This document shows positions 52,597-60,631 of a stretch of 64,000 nucleotides of DNA, in pieces (the stretch's first letter is position 1; every line of letters starts with the position of its first letter). Made by a program: the position numbers and the translations under genes. The DNA comes from Thiomicrorhabdus sp. zzn3 (GTDB lineage: Bacteria > Pseudomonadota > Gammaproteobacteria > Thiomicrospirales > Thiomicrospiraceae), in NCBI RefSeq assembly GCF_029767755.1, contig NZ_JARUQS010000001.1, positions 186,001 to 250,000 on the forward strand. Reading direction: 5' to 3'. The notes beneath the pieces were generated by a model. It saw only the letters and a program-made list of their open reading frames with translations, did not search any database and was not told the origin of the DNA.

Positions 52597-52637
52597 CATG
52601 AGTAGAAAAATGAGTAGGGTGTTATAATCTACTCATT
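52597..52637. repeat. ATGAGTAG-type repeats at the right end, flanking a TATAAT
   Basis: CATGAGTAG at 52597-52605, AATGAGTAG at 52609-52617 and its inverse CTACTCATT at 52629-52637. The last two form a nine-base inverted repeat around TATAAT (52623-52628), so a bound protein could also block a promoter reading toward the tRNA-like sequence. The same motif lies at the left end. Confidence 0.65.
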
Positions 52638-52642
52638 CACAG

Positions 52643-52763
52643 AGTTTAGCTCAGATGATGGTGAAACTGTTGGTTAGAGCATGTACCGCTAACTCGAAGA
52701 GTTAGTGGTCTAATGGCACTCATAATGATGGGGTCCCAAGTTCGAATCTCGGTGTAGCCACCA
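52643..52763 (+). pseudogene. Degenerate tRNA-Met-like sequence including the right att repeat
   Basis: TTAGCTCAG and TTGGTTAGAGCAT resemble a tRNA D arm but are split by 15 bases. About 33 further bases, including a hairpin of CCGCTAACTC with GAGTTAGTGG, interrupt the anticodon arm. Then comes the att copy 52717-52763 with T arm, acceptor 3' strand and CCA. No 5' strand pairs with the acceptor, so it cannot be a normal tRNA. It may be a scar of earlier integrations. Confidence 0.6.
52717..52763 (+). repeat. Right attachment repeat
   Basis: 47 bases matching the 3' half of tRNA-Met (45400-45446) except at three positions. It marks the right boundary of the element. Confidence 0.92.
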
Positions 52764-52775
52764 CTATTCAAAATT

Positions 52776-52800
52776 AAGCCGTCTTATGACGGCTTTTTTT
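52776..52800 (+). terminator. Terminator just outside the island
   Basis: AAGCCGTC (52776-52783) pairs with GACGGCTT (52788-52795) around TTAT and is followed by a T run to 52800. It probably once ended the tRNA transcript. Confidence 0.88.
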
Positions 52801-53596
52801 ATGCCTGAAATAACGATTTCACAGGCTTTTTAGCCTTTTTCTTGTCTAGTAAGTCTTATTTAATCTATTGACAGATCGGCAAAGGTGGCGGTGCTGAAAT
52901 TTGATTTTTATTCAATACCGTCAAAAATCACTATCTCCCTTTTCAATAAAGTAGCCTGGCTTTGCCTTTGCCCTTAACCAATGTTCAGGTAAAGAACCCG
53001 TAAGCTCAGGAAAAGCCAGTCTTATAAGGTTGCAGATAGGATGGTCTTTGTATTCCTGTTTTCTATGGCTGGGTTAAAGTCATGGAGATGTGATTGAACT
53101 GCATATGCTTCTCATGAGGCTGTTAATGCCTTATTCAATTCTAGAAACTCCCTTGATTGCGTCTTTTTATGTTTCTTGCTGTTGTCTTGCCTGAAACTTC
53201 CCGAATGAGTATTTGCGCCTACAAACTACATACACTCAAACAGATCGTCTTTACGTAAAAGAAAGCAACGTTCTGATCGTTTTTATGGCGAATTTTAAAA
53301 CGTATCAACCGTGTTATTCGAATATAAAAACGATTGGCAAATTAATTTTTTGTCAATTTTTTTAAAAAAATAAACGGTTTTGAGTGAAAAAACCTCCTGT
53401 ATTTCACTTGGTTGAAGGGTGTGTATAACCCCCGTTTTTTCGGTGTTTCTAGCCGTTTTTGTCAACTCTAGTTGTTTCCATCCATAGAGAATCTTCAATA
53501 AATTCTATCGCGTCTTTCAATTAGTCAATATGCCGTTAACTTTTCTAATATTGCACTCGAATTCAATTCAACTCCAAAAACAAGGAGAGCATAAAT
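52801..53596 (+). promoter_or_regulatory. Long leader/promoter region before cbbL
   Basis: About 800 bases with no convincing gene between the island and cbbL. AGTGAAA (53379-53385) and TTTCACT (53402-53408) form an inverted repeat. A GGGT/ACCC pair with a following T run sits near 53420-53446. TAATAT at 53546-53551 is a -10 candidate with no clear -35, as expected for an activator-dependent CbbR promoter; many T-N11-A combinations exist, so I cannot single out CbbR sites. AAGGAG precedes the cbbL start. Confidence 0.4.
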
Positions 53597-55012
53597 ATGG
53601 CAAGTAAAACGTTTGACGCTGGTGTACAGGATTACCAGCTGACTTATTGGACACCGGACTACACTCCGTTGGATACAGATCTTTTGGCTTGTTTCAAAGT
53701 AATACCTCAGGAAGGTGTGCCTCGTGAAGAAGCGGCAGCAGCGGTAGCGGCTGAATCATCAACCGGTACCTGGACCACCGTATGGACTGACTTGTTGACA
53801 GACATGGAGTTCTACAAAGGTCGTGCTTACAGAATCGAAGATGTACCTGGTGACAAGAATGCATTCTACGCGTTTATCGCTTACCCGCTGGATCTATTCG
53901 AAGAAGGGTCAGTGGTTAACGTTCTGACCTCTTTGGTCGGTAACGTATTCGGATTTAAAGCAGTGCGCTCACTGCGTCTGGAAGATATCCGTTTCCCAAT
54001 TGCGTTTATCAAGACCTGTGGCGGGCCACCATCTGGGATTCAGGTTGAGCGTGACAAGTTGAACAAATACGGTCGCCCGATGCTGGGTTGTACGATCAAA
54101 CCAAAACTGGGTCTTTCGGCTAAGAACTACGGACGTGCGGTTTACGAGTGTCTGCGCGGTGGTCTGGATTTGACCAAGGATGACGAGAACATCAACTCGC
54201 AGCCATTCCAGCGTTGGCAGAACCGTTTTGAGTTTGTTGCAGAAGCGGTGGATAAAGCGACTGCAGAAACGGGTGAGCGTAAGGGGCACTACCTAAACGT
54301 TACCGCAGGTACGGTTGAAGAGATGTTGAAGCGTGCTGAGTTCGCGAAAGAATTGGGTCAGCCAATCATCATGCATGACTTCCTGACTGCTGGTTTCACT
54401 GCAAACACCACGCTTGCAAACTGGTGTCGTGACAACGGCATGTTGCTGCACATTCACCGTGCGATGCACGCGGTAATCGACCGTAACCCGCAACACGGTA
54501 TTCACTTCCGCGTATTGGCCAAGTGTCTGCGTTTATCTGGTGGTGACCACCTGCATACCGGAACGGTTGTTGGTAAGTTGGAAGGTGACCGCGCGTCTAC
54601 GCTAGGTTTTGTTGACCAGCTTCGCGAATCTTTTGTTCCTGAAGACCGTTCACGTGGTGTGTTCTTTGATCAGGATTGGGGTTCAATGCCTGGTGTTATG
54701 GCGGTTGCTTCTGGTGGTATCCATGTATGGCACATGCCTGCGTTGGTAAACATCTTCGGTGACGATTCTGTTCTTCAGTTTGGTGGTGGTACCCAAGGTC
54801 ACCCTGGCGGTAACGCAGCCGGTGCGGCAGCAAACCGTGTGGCTCTTGAAGCTTGTGTTAAGGCGCGTAACGAAGGTCGTGACCTGGAACGTGAAGGTGG
54901 AGACATCTTGCGTGATGCAGCACGTAACAGTAAAGAATTGGCAGTCGCTCTGGATACTTGGAAAGAGATCAAGTTCGAGTTCGATACCGTTGACAAATTG
55001 GATGTGGGCTAA
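53597..55012 (+). CDS. cbbL: RuBisCO form I large subunit (carboxysomal)
   Basis: 471 residues. Catalytic motifs are [15 protein letters not shown] (proton-abstracting Lys), [17 protein letters not shown] (carbamylated Lys plus Asp and Glu for magnesium), [27 protein letters not shown] (loop 6 Lys) and [18 protein letters not shown]. The N-terminus [16 protein letters not shown] is typical of proteobacterial form IA. It heads a carboxysome operon, so this is the form IAc enzyme packed by CsoS2. It fixes CO2 onto ribulose 1,5-bisphosphate. Confidence 0.98.
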   Translation: MASKTFDAGVQDYQLTYWTPDYTPLDTDLLACFKVIPQEGVPREEAAAAVAAESSTGTWTTVWTDLLTDMEFYKGRAYRIEDVPGDKNAFYAFIAYPLDLFEEGSVVNVLTSLVGNVFGFKAVRSLRLEDIRFPIAFIKTCGGPPSGIQVERDKLNKYGRPMLGCTIKPKLGLSAKNYGRAVYECLRGGLDLTKDDENINSQPFQRWQNRFEFVAEAVDKATAETGERKGHYLNVTAGTVEEMLKRAEFAKELGQPIIMHDFLTAGFTANTTLANWCRDNGMLLHIHRAMHAVIDRNPQHGIHFRVLAKCLRLSGGDHLHTGTVVGKLEGDRASTLGFVDQLRESFVPEDRSRGVFFDQDWGSMPGVMAVASGGIHVWHMPALVNIFGDDSVLQFGGGTQGHPGGNAAGAAANRVALEACVKARNEGRDLEREGGDILRDAARNSKELAVALDTWKEIKFEFDTVDKLDVG

Positions 55013-55057
55013 GCCTCACTGAATTTGAAAGAATCCTAAAAAATTAAGGAGTTAAAA

Positions 55058-55399
55058 ATGTCAATGCAAACAGATGATTATCGTACACAGTACACGCTGG
55101 AAACGTTTTCTTTCCTGCCTGAGTTAAATGCCGATGAAGTTTACGACCAGATCGTTTACATCATCAACCAAGGTTGGACGCCAGCGCTTGAGCATGAAGA
55201 TCCGGCAAACGCGGCAGCTCACTACTGGGGAATGTGGAAGCTTCCAATGTTTGGTACTCGTGATCCAAATGAAGTTCTGGCAGAGTTGGATGCCTGTCGT
55301 CAAGCTTATCCGAATCACTTGATCCGTTTGATTGGGTATGACAACTACACCCAGTGTCAAGGGCACAACTTCGTGGTTTACCGTCCACGCGGAATGTAA
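55058..55399 (+). CDS. cbbS: RuBisCO form I small subunit
   Basis: 113 residues. [40 protein letters not shown] is the conserved N-terminal part, followed by [26 protein letters not shown] and [25 protein letters not shown]. Four dimers cap each end of the L8S8 enzyme. It lies 45 bases after cbbL with AAGGAG before the ATG. Confidence 0.98.
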   Translation: MSMQTDDYRTQYTLETFSFLPELNADEVYDQIVYIINQGWTPALEHEDPANAAAHYWGMWKLPMFGTRDPNEVLAELDACRQAYPNHLIRLIGYDNYTQCQGHNFVVYRPRGM

Positions 55400-55467
55400 T
55401 TTCGCTAGGTAACTAAACGAATAACGAGTGATTAACGAGTCATAAAGACGAAATAGGAGGCTTTAGC

Positions 55468-57441
55468 ATGAGTGCAAACAATGCTCAAAGCGGTCGAGCC
55501 GCAGCTATTGCGCGACGCAAAGCGCAGGTTAACGGAAAGAGTGCTCAGGCAGCTGCTACTGCGGTAGCGCCACGCCGATCTGCACCTGCTCCTGAACCTG
55601 TAGCGGCTGTTACTCCTGCGCCTACCCAGCCGTCTCGTCCTCGTCGTCAAGTATCCGCTGCAGCCGCCCCGGTGGCTTCGGCAGCAGGTCGCGAAGCGGC
55701 AAAGCGCAAGAGACAGGAGCAGAAGAGCGGTAAGAGTGCAGCAAGTGCGGCAAAGCCAATGCCTCACCCTAAGGCAAAAGCAAAGCAGAAGTCTGAGGAG
55801 CTGATTATCGAGCCTCGTCAGGCAAAAGCGGAAAAGCCGGTTAAGCGTCAAGATCGTCGTACTGCGATTAAACCCGAAGCGACAGTTCAGTCTAGTGGAC
55901 GCCTTCAATCGAAGGCATACCGTCAGGCGCAAGCTAAGGGGAAAGTAGGGCAGGAAGCGTTTAAATCTAAAGGGGGCAGTCAGTCGGGTGCTAAAGCGAA
56001 ATTGGCCAACCCGGATGCGACTACGCGAGAGATTGCAAAGCAGGTTCGTGCGGAAAGATGTTCTCGTGGAAAAACCTGCTCAACCGGCGCTTCACGCCCA
56101 ACCCGTCAGCCCAGAAATGGCCAGACTGTCCCACCAAAAGTGGAAGAGTCGCAAACCCTAAGTGGACAGACCGTTTCCGGAACGCAGGTGGGCCAAGGCA
56201 AGAAGAAAATGACAGGTGCCGAAACCGGTGCATGTCAATTGGTCAGCGGCTCGGAGTACTTAGGTGCCGAAGAGTTCAAAGGTAATTGTGATATTCAACC
56301 TTCCGCAAAGCCGGCGAAGGTCACGCAAACACATACTGCCCGTGGGCAAAGTGTGAGCGGAACCGAAGTGGGGCGTGCTGAAAAAATGACAGGCAACGAA
56401 ACCGGAACCTGTTCTGCGATTACGGGTACCGAGTATCTGCCAGCGGATCAGAGTCAGATGTATTGTGGGGCCACTCCTGCAAAAGCGAAGGCGACCGGTT
56501 TTTCGGTGATGTCTCAGCCGGCACAGCGTAGCGGCAACAAAATCACCGGAGGGGATAATCGTAGCGTTCAATCCACCACGATTAAGCCGAAAACGCCAGC
56601 GAAAGCGCCGCAAAAGGTGATGCCGTCGAAAACGGCTCAGGGAAACACTACGACAGGGACTCAGGTGGGTCGCCTGGAAGCGGTGACCGGAGCTGAAAAA
56701 GGGGCCTGTAAATCGGTCACCGGAACAGGTTATCAAGGGGTGGAAGAAGTGCAGGCGTGTGATATGCCTGTACCGGAAACGCCTCGTAAGGTAACGGCTT
56801 CGGGCACCGGTGGCGGTCAGACTATTACCGGAGATCGCAGTGGCGCCTATTACGGGATGACCGGTGCGGAAACGGGCGATTGTCAGGCTGTTACGGGAAC
56901 CCCTTATACAGGAATGGAGCAGGCTCAATTCTGTTCGAGTGAACAGCAGTCCGAGATCAAGGCTCGCCAGCGCCAAGGTGTCAATCCTTCAATTTCAGGT
57001 GTACAGCCTGGCCCACAAGGATTGACCGGTGCGCAGAAAGGGGCTTGTGAACTGGTGACGGGAACGCATTACCAGGGGGGCGATCAGACCGCTATGGTGT
57101 GTGATTCAACCAATGCCGCGGCTCCGGGTGAATCCGATTTTCCAGTGATGATCGGGCAGGTACAGGCTGCACCAGTGATGACGGCTGAGCCCGCTGAGCA
57201 AACTGGGTCGAGAATTACCGGGGACGGTTGGGACAGAGGTTCCAAAGTGACCGGGACGGATGGTCCATGGGCGGCACAGCGTAATGCGTCGGTTCGTGGA
57301 ACAACGAGACAGTCGCCTATGGGGGCTGCCCAGTTTACTCCCGGCGCGATGGCAGAAGTCCCGATGAGCCCGATTACAGGTTCATCAGGAAATACCGATA
57401 CCGGCGCGAAAGTGACGTTATCCGGTGGCGCGAGAGCGTAA
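55468..57441 (+). CDS. csoS2: Carboxysome assembly scaffold CsoS2
   Basis: 657 residues, mostly disordered. The N-terminal region (to about 230) has four basic repeats of the type GRAAAIARRKAQ, GREAAKRKRQEQ, SKAYRQAQAKG and TREIAKQVRAER, which bind RuBisCO. The middle region (about 230-545) has roughly five repeats of VSGTxVGxxxxMTGxExGxCxxVTGTxYxG with paired cysteines, which contact the shell. The C-terminal region (about 545-657) ends SPITGSSGNTDTGAKVTLSG, the conserved shell-targeting end. It is shorter than the Halothiobacillus protein (about 870), with fewer middle repeats. A middle-region repeat near residues 345-370 is cut short. Confidence 0.95.
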   Translation: MSANNAQSGRAAAIARRKAQVNGKSAQAAATAVAPRRSAPAPEPVAAVTPAPTQPSRPRRQVSAAAAPVASAAGREAAKRKRQEQKSGKSAASAAKPMPHPKAKAKQKSEELIIEPRQAKAEKPVKRQDRRTAIKPEATVQSSGRLQSKAYRQAQAKGKVGQEAFKSKGGSQSGAKAKLANPDATTREIAKQVRAERCSRGKTCSTGASRPTRQPRNGQTVPPKVEESQTLSGQTVSGTQVGQGKKKMTGAETGACQLVSGSEYLGAEEFKGNCDIQPSAKPAKVTQTHTARGQSVSGTEVGRAEKMTGNETGTCSAITGTEYLPADQSQMYCGATPAKAKATGFSVMSQPAQRSGNKITGGDNRSVQSTTIKPKTPAKAPQKVMPSKTAQGNTTTGTQVGRLEAVTGAEKGACKSVTGTGYQGVEEVQACDMPVPETPRKVTASGTGGGQTITGDRSGAYYGMTGAETGDCQAVTGTPYTGMEQAQFCSSEQQSEIKARQRQGVNPSISGVQPGPQGLTGAQKGACELVTGTHYQGGDQTAMVCDSTNAAAPGESDFPVMIGQVQAAPVMTAEPAEQTGSRITGDGWDRGSKVTGTDGPWAAQRNASVRGTTRQSPMGAAQFTPGAMAEVPMSPITGSSGNTDTGAKVTLSGGARA

Positions 57442-57472
57442 TTAAGAAACTGAATATTGGGTGTTTTGTTTG

Positions 57473-59062
57473 ATGAATCGTACAAAAGTAAATCATCGTC
57501 AAAAGTCATTGTTTTGGAAGCCGATTGCGCCAAACCCGCAGTGGCAGCAACAGAGTCCGACTGCTCATGGAGTTCGTGCTGAAACGGAAGGATTGGTTCA
57601 AAACGGTGGAAGCCAGAGGGTTGAAAACGCTTTGGCCATGACGGGCACCCATCCTTTGGTGAATGAAAGACAAAACCAATGGCTGCGTGAATACGAAGTG
57701 GACATCAAATCTCGTTTTGATGAAATTGAAACAACCTTGAAAGAGATTTTGTCGCAGCGCAGCCGGTCAGGTTTTGTCAGCTGGGCAAACCAGCAGCTGT
57801 TTGCAAAGTTGGGTGTGACCTTGGCGGAACAGGATTGGCAATCCGGGATTGATTCACAGTCTCAGAAAGCGTTTCAGGTTTTGTATGCGAAGACCCTCTT
57901 TGCACAATTTATGAGAATGTCGGAAGACTTCTTTATTAAGGATCCGCTTGCGGGTCAGAAAAAACAAGAAGCAGAACGCATGTTTAGAGAGTCCGGTTTT
58001 CATGCTGTAGGGATTGCACCTTGTGCAGATGGACGCCTGGCACACATTCTAAGTTATGTACTCCGCTTACCTTATGCCCTGGTAAGACGTAAGGCGCACG
58101 CAGGCGTCATGTTTGATGTTAGCGAGAGCGTTAGAAACTGGGTATTTATAGAACATACGAGGTTTCGTGAAGGGAAGCCGAATTCGGCGGATGAGCCGAC
58201 ACGTTATCTAAAGATTGCGGTGTATCACTTTTCAAAAGCCGATCCGACCCATCAGGGATGTGCGGCACATGGAAGTGATGACCAAAAAGCGGCAGAAGCG
58301 GCTTTACAGAAATTAAACGATTTTAGACAGGCGATTGAAAACCGGTTCGGTTGCGGATCGACGGTTCAAACGCTGTTGCTAGGTTTGAATACCGACGACG
58401 ACAGTTTGAAGATTCATGTGCCGAATGCCCAAGGTGAGGTGAGCTTAGAGCGATTCGTTGAAACAGACCAGCTTTATCAGGCGACAATGAATCTCTCTGT
58501 TGGTGAGGCCAATGAGGCATTAGAAACAGCGATTCAAACCGCCAATATGAATGCGCGGGCAACTGCGCCTCAGCCGGAACTGGTTAAATTGATGGCATGG
58601 TTGATGGCTAACAATTTTTCGCAGATTGCCTATGTCAACCAGTATGAAAACGGCTGTTACAGCGATCTTGGCCATGCGGAGAGATTCATCGGAGTTGGAA
58701 ACGGTTTTGAAGAAGTGCAATTGCGTAACCTGAGTTACTACAGCTTTCTCGATACCGTTGAAGAAGGGGTTAATGATGTGGATGTTGGCATCAAGATTTT
58801 CAAAGGCTTGAACGTCAAAAGAGGCCTGCCAATCCCGATCATTATCCGCTGCGATTATGACGGCCGCGTTCCTGGATCGAGAGACCGTGCACAATCCAAG
58901 GCACTGCGCATCGAGAAGGCCTTGCATAATCGTTACCAGGAGTTGGCAGTATCCGGTTTGTTGCAAACCATGCCGACTCTAAGAGATTTTACCGGCTGCC
59001 AGCCAGCCGAAAGGTTACCAGGCCTGTTGGAAATGCCCACTCAGCGCAGAACCGTACAGTAA
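57473..59062 (+). CDS. csoSCA: Carboxysomal carbonic anhydrase CsoSCA
   Basis: About 529 residues from the ATG at 57473. Zinc ligands fit the diverged beta-type site: Cys184 in PCADGRLAH (CxDxR), His252 in VYHFSK and Cys263 in HQGCAAHG, with the eleven-residue His-Cys spacing known from Halothiobacillus. An N-terminal helical domain and a C-terminal defunct repeat of the catalytic fold complete the usual three-domain plan. The first 50 residues are basic and flexible, as needed to bind RuBisCO inside the shell. It converts bicarbonate to CO2 within the carboxysome. Confidence 0.95.
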   Translation: MNRTKVNHRQKSLFWKPIAPNPQWQQQSPTAHGVRAETEGLVQNGGSQRVENALAMTGTHPLVNERQNQWLREYEVDIKSRFDEIETTLKEILSQRSRSGFVSWANQQLFAKLGVTLAEQDWQSGIDSQSQKAFQVLYAKTLFAQFMRMSEDFFIKDPLAGQKKQEAERMFRESGFHAVGIAPCADGRLAHILSYVLRLPYALVRRKAHAGVMFDVSESVRNWVFIEHTRFREGKPNSADEPTRYLKIAVYHFSKADPTHQGCAAHGSDDQKAAEAALQKLNDFRQAIENRFGCGSTVQTLLLGLNTDDDSLKIHVPNAQGEVSLERFVETDQLYQATMNLSVGEANEALETAIQTANMNARATAPQPELVKLMAWLMANNFSQIAYVNQYENGCYSDLGHAERFIGVGNGFEEVQLRNLSYYSFLDTVEEGVNDVDVGIKIFKGLNVKRGLPIPIIIRCDYDGRVPGSRDRAQSKALRIEKALHNRYQELAVSGLLQTMPTLRDFTGCQPAERLPGLLEMPTQRRTVQ

Positions 59063-59073
59063 GGAGGTGAAAC

Positions 59074-59346
59074 GTGAAAATTTATAAAGTCGATAAGACC
59101 CTCGTTTCAACAAACCGTATTGCCATGATGGAGCACAAACCGCTGCTGGTGGTGCGCGAAAAGGATGGCGGCACCCCTCAAGTGGCGGTGGATCCGGTGG
59201 GCTGTAAACCAGGTGACTGGGTGATTTGTTGTGGTAGTTCGGCGGCGCGAGACGCAACCGGTGTAAAGGGTTATCCGAGTGATCTGACGATTGTTGGCAT
59301 TATCGACAAATGGGAAGTACCTCAGGATGCAAATACTACAAGTTAA
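59074..59346 (+). CDS. csoS4A: Carboxysome pentameric vertex protein CsoS4A
   Basis: 90 residues of the CcmL/EutN (BMV) family, starting at GTG with AAGGAGGTG just upstream. MKIYKVDKTLVSTNRI, the middle VVREKDGGTPQVAVDPVGCKPGDWVICCGSSAARDATG, and SDLTIVGIIDKW match CsoS4A. Pentamers close the twelve vertices of the icosahedral shell. Its 3' end overlaps the csoS4B start by 20 bases. Confidence 0.95.
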   Translation: MKIYKVDKTLVSTNRIAMMEHKPLLVVREKDGGTPQVAVDPVGCKPGDWVICCGSSAARDATGVKGYPSDLTIVGIIDKWEVPQDANTTS

Positions 59347-59581
59347 ACAACAGTTGGTGTTGACAAGTCGCTTAGAGGGGTTGGGACACTTACCTTTAAA
59401 AGCCTTGACAACAGAAACAGGAGAGCTGTTTGTGGCGATGGACCCGATTGGAACCAAAACGGGAGACTGGGTTTTTACTATCGCCAATTCTGCAGCAAGA
59501 GATGCCGCAGGCGACAAACGATTATTAACGGATTTAACGGTTGGTGGGATTATTGATAACTGGCAACCAGAACAGAAGTAA
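59327..59581 (+). CDS. csoS4B: Carboxysome pentameric vertex protein CsoS4B
   Basis: 84 residues, second CcmL/EutN-family protein: MQILQVKQQLVLTSRLEGL, then VAMDPIGTKTGDWVFTIANSAARDAAGD and LTDLTVGGIIDNW. The ATG at 59327 lies inside csoS4A in another frame and fits family length; a longer in-frame start at 59291 would only add overlap. Paralogue of CsoS4A with the same role at shell vertices. Confidence 0.95.
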   Translation: MQILQVKQQLVLTSRLEGLGHLPLKALTTETGELFVAMDPIGTKTGDWVFTIANSAARDAAGDKRLLTDLTVGGIIDNWQPEQK

Positions 59582-59614
59582 GTTTTAAAAGTGAGCAACT
59601 CAAAGGAGAAAGTT

Positions 59615-59905
59615 ATGAGTGATTACGGAATTGCGTTGGGTATGATCGAGACCCGTGGTTTGGTGCCAGCGATCGAAGCGGCGGATGCGATGACTAAAGC
59701 AGCCGAAGTTCGTTTGGTTAGCCGTGAGTTCGTAGGCGGCGGTTACGTTACTGTAATGGTGCGTGGTGAAACCGGTGCGGTAAACGCAGCGGTACGTGCC
59801 GGGGCAGACGCTTGTGAGCGTGTAGGTGACGGTTTGGTAGCGGCGCACATCATTGCCCGTCCACACAAAGAAGTGGAACCGGTATTAACCGTTGAGAAGA
59901 AATAA
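59615..59905 (+). CDS. csoS1: Carboxysome shell hexamer protein CsoS1 (copy 1)
   Basis: 96 residues, single BMC domain: YGIALGMIETRGLVPAIEAADAM, VRLVSREFVGGGYVTVMVRGETGAVNAAV, and VVAAH-type end LVAAHIIARPHKEVEP. Hexamers tile the flat facets and the central pore admits bicarbonate and RuBP. Its start follows AAAGGAGAAAG. Nearly identical to the next two genes at DNA level. Confidence 0.96.
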   Translation: MSDYGIALGMIETRGLVPAIEAADAMTKAAEVRLVSREFVGGGYVTVMVRGETGAVNAAVRAGADACERVGDGLVAAHIIARPHKEVEPVLTVEKK

Positions 59906-59948
59906 GCTTTAACAGTATTAATTGCGATTTTGCTAGAAGGAGAAAGTT

Positions 59949-60239
59949 ATGAGTGATTACGGAATTGCGTTGGGTATGATCGAGACCCGTGGTTTGGTGC
60001 CAGCGATCGAAGCGGCGGATGCGATGACTAAAGCAGCCGAAGTTCGTTTGGTTAGCCGTGAGTTCGTAGGCGGCGGTTACGTTACTGTAATGGTGCGTGG
60101 TGAAACCGGTGCGGTAAACGCAGCGGTACGTGCCGGAGCAGACGCTTGTGAGCGTGTAGGTGACGGTTTGGTAGCGGCGCACATCATTGCCCGTCCACAC
60201 AAAGAAGTGGAACCCGTTTTAACGATTGAACAGAAGTAA
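59949..60239 (+). CDS. csoS1: Carboxysome shell hexamer protein CsoS1 (copy 2)
   Basis: 96 residues, differing from copy 1 only in the last few residues (LTIEQK against LTVEKK). Over the shared body I see a single silent base change (GGG to GGA in the GAGADA segment). The ribosome site and first codons (GGAGAAAGTTATGAGTGA) are also copied. A recent duplication or ongoing gene conversion is implied. Confidence 0.96.
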   Translation: MSDYGIALGMIETRGLVPAIEAADAMTKAAEVRLVSREFVGGGYVTVMVRGETGAVNAAVRAGADACERVGDGLVAAHIIARPHKEVEPVLTIEQK

Positions 60240-60261
60240 TTTTCGTCTTAAGGAGAATGTC

Positions 60262-60570
60262 ATGAGTACAGAATACGGAATTGCGTTGGGTATGATCGAG
60301 ACCCGTGGTTTGGTGCCAGCGATTGAAGCGGCGGATGCGATGACTAAAGCAGCCGAAGTTCGTTTGGTTAGCCGTGAGTTCGTAGGCGGCGGTTACGTTA
60401 CTGTAATGGTGCGTGGTGAAACCGGTGCGGTAAACGCAGCGGTACGTGCCGGAGCAGACGCTTGTGAGCGTGTAGGTGACGGTTTGGTAGCGGCGCACAT
60501 CATTGCCCGTCCACACAAAGAAGTGGAACCGGTATTGACCATCGGCAATAACTCTGCAGGCCGAAGCTAA
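60262..60570 (+). CDS. csoS1: Carboxysome shell hexamer protein CsoS1 (copy 3)
   Basis: 102 residues, starting MSTEYGIALG and ending EVEPVLTIGNNSAGRS, so both ends differ from copies 1 and 2 while the core is the same except for rare silent changes. Different ends on an identical core are typical of CsoS1A/B/C sets; the longer tail resembles a CsoS1B-like variant, though which letter applies cannot be fixed here. Confidence 0.95.
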   Translation: MSTEYGIALGMIETRGLVPAIEAADAMTKAAEVRLVSREFVGGGYVTVMVRGETGAVNAAVRAGADACERVGDGLVAAHIIARPHKEVEPVLTIGNNSAGRS

Positions 60571-60582
60571 TATTTTCTATTG

Positions 60583-60620
60583 AATCCGAGGGTTAAAAAC
60601 TTTAACCCTCAATCGGGATT
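60583..60620 (+). other. Intercistronic hairpin between csoS1 and the ferritin-like gene
   Basis: GAGGGTTAAA (60588-60597) pairs perfectly with TTTAACCCTC (60601-60610) around a three-base loop, with AATCC/GGATT as an outer helix. No T tract follows, so it is more likely an mRNA stability or partial-termination element that lets shell proteins outnumber downstream products. AGGAGG follows directly for the next gene. Confidence 0.6.
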
Positions 60621-60631
60621 AGGAGGGAGGC

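Larger units (their letters stand above)
45400..52763. mobile_element. Integrative element in tRNA-Met carrying DarTG and an HslV-like gene
   Basis: A 7.4-kb AT-rich element bounded by 47-base direct repeats differing at three positions; the left copy is the 3' half of tRNA-Met. It encodes a tyrosine recombinase beside the tRNA, a broken helicase-like gene, a DarT/DarG toxin-antitoxin pair and a proteasome-like protein with a leader ORF. Copies of ATGAGTAG lie inside both ends. CAGGCCTG, frequent elsewhere, is absent, in keeping with foreign origin. No conjugation or capsid genes are present, so it would be a small genomic island or satellite rather than a full ICE or prophage. Confidence 0.9.

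Noticed and set aside
53295-53498. Minus-strand 67-codon frame before cbbL
   Set aside because: No ribosome site or coding character; it overlaps hairpins in a promoter-type region.
56379-56390. Programmed frameshift site in csoS2 at an A run (GAAAAAATGA)
   Set aside because: CsoS2 of Halothiobacillus is made in two forms by frameshifting, but this run lies in the middle repeats without a clear slippery heptamer and stem-loop, and full-length reading is uninterrupted.
59600-60516. Three near-identical minus-strand frames opposite the csoS1 genes
   Set aside because: They are repeated only because the csoS1 genes are; antisense shadows of BMC coding sequence.
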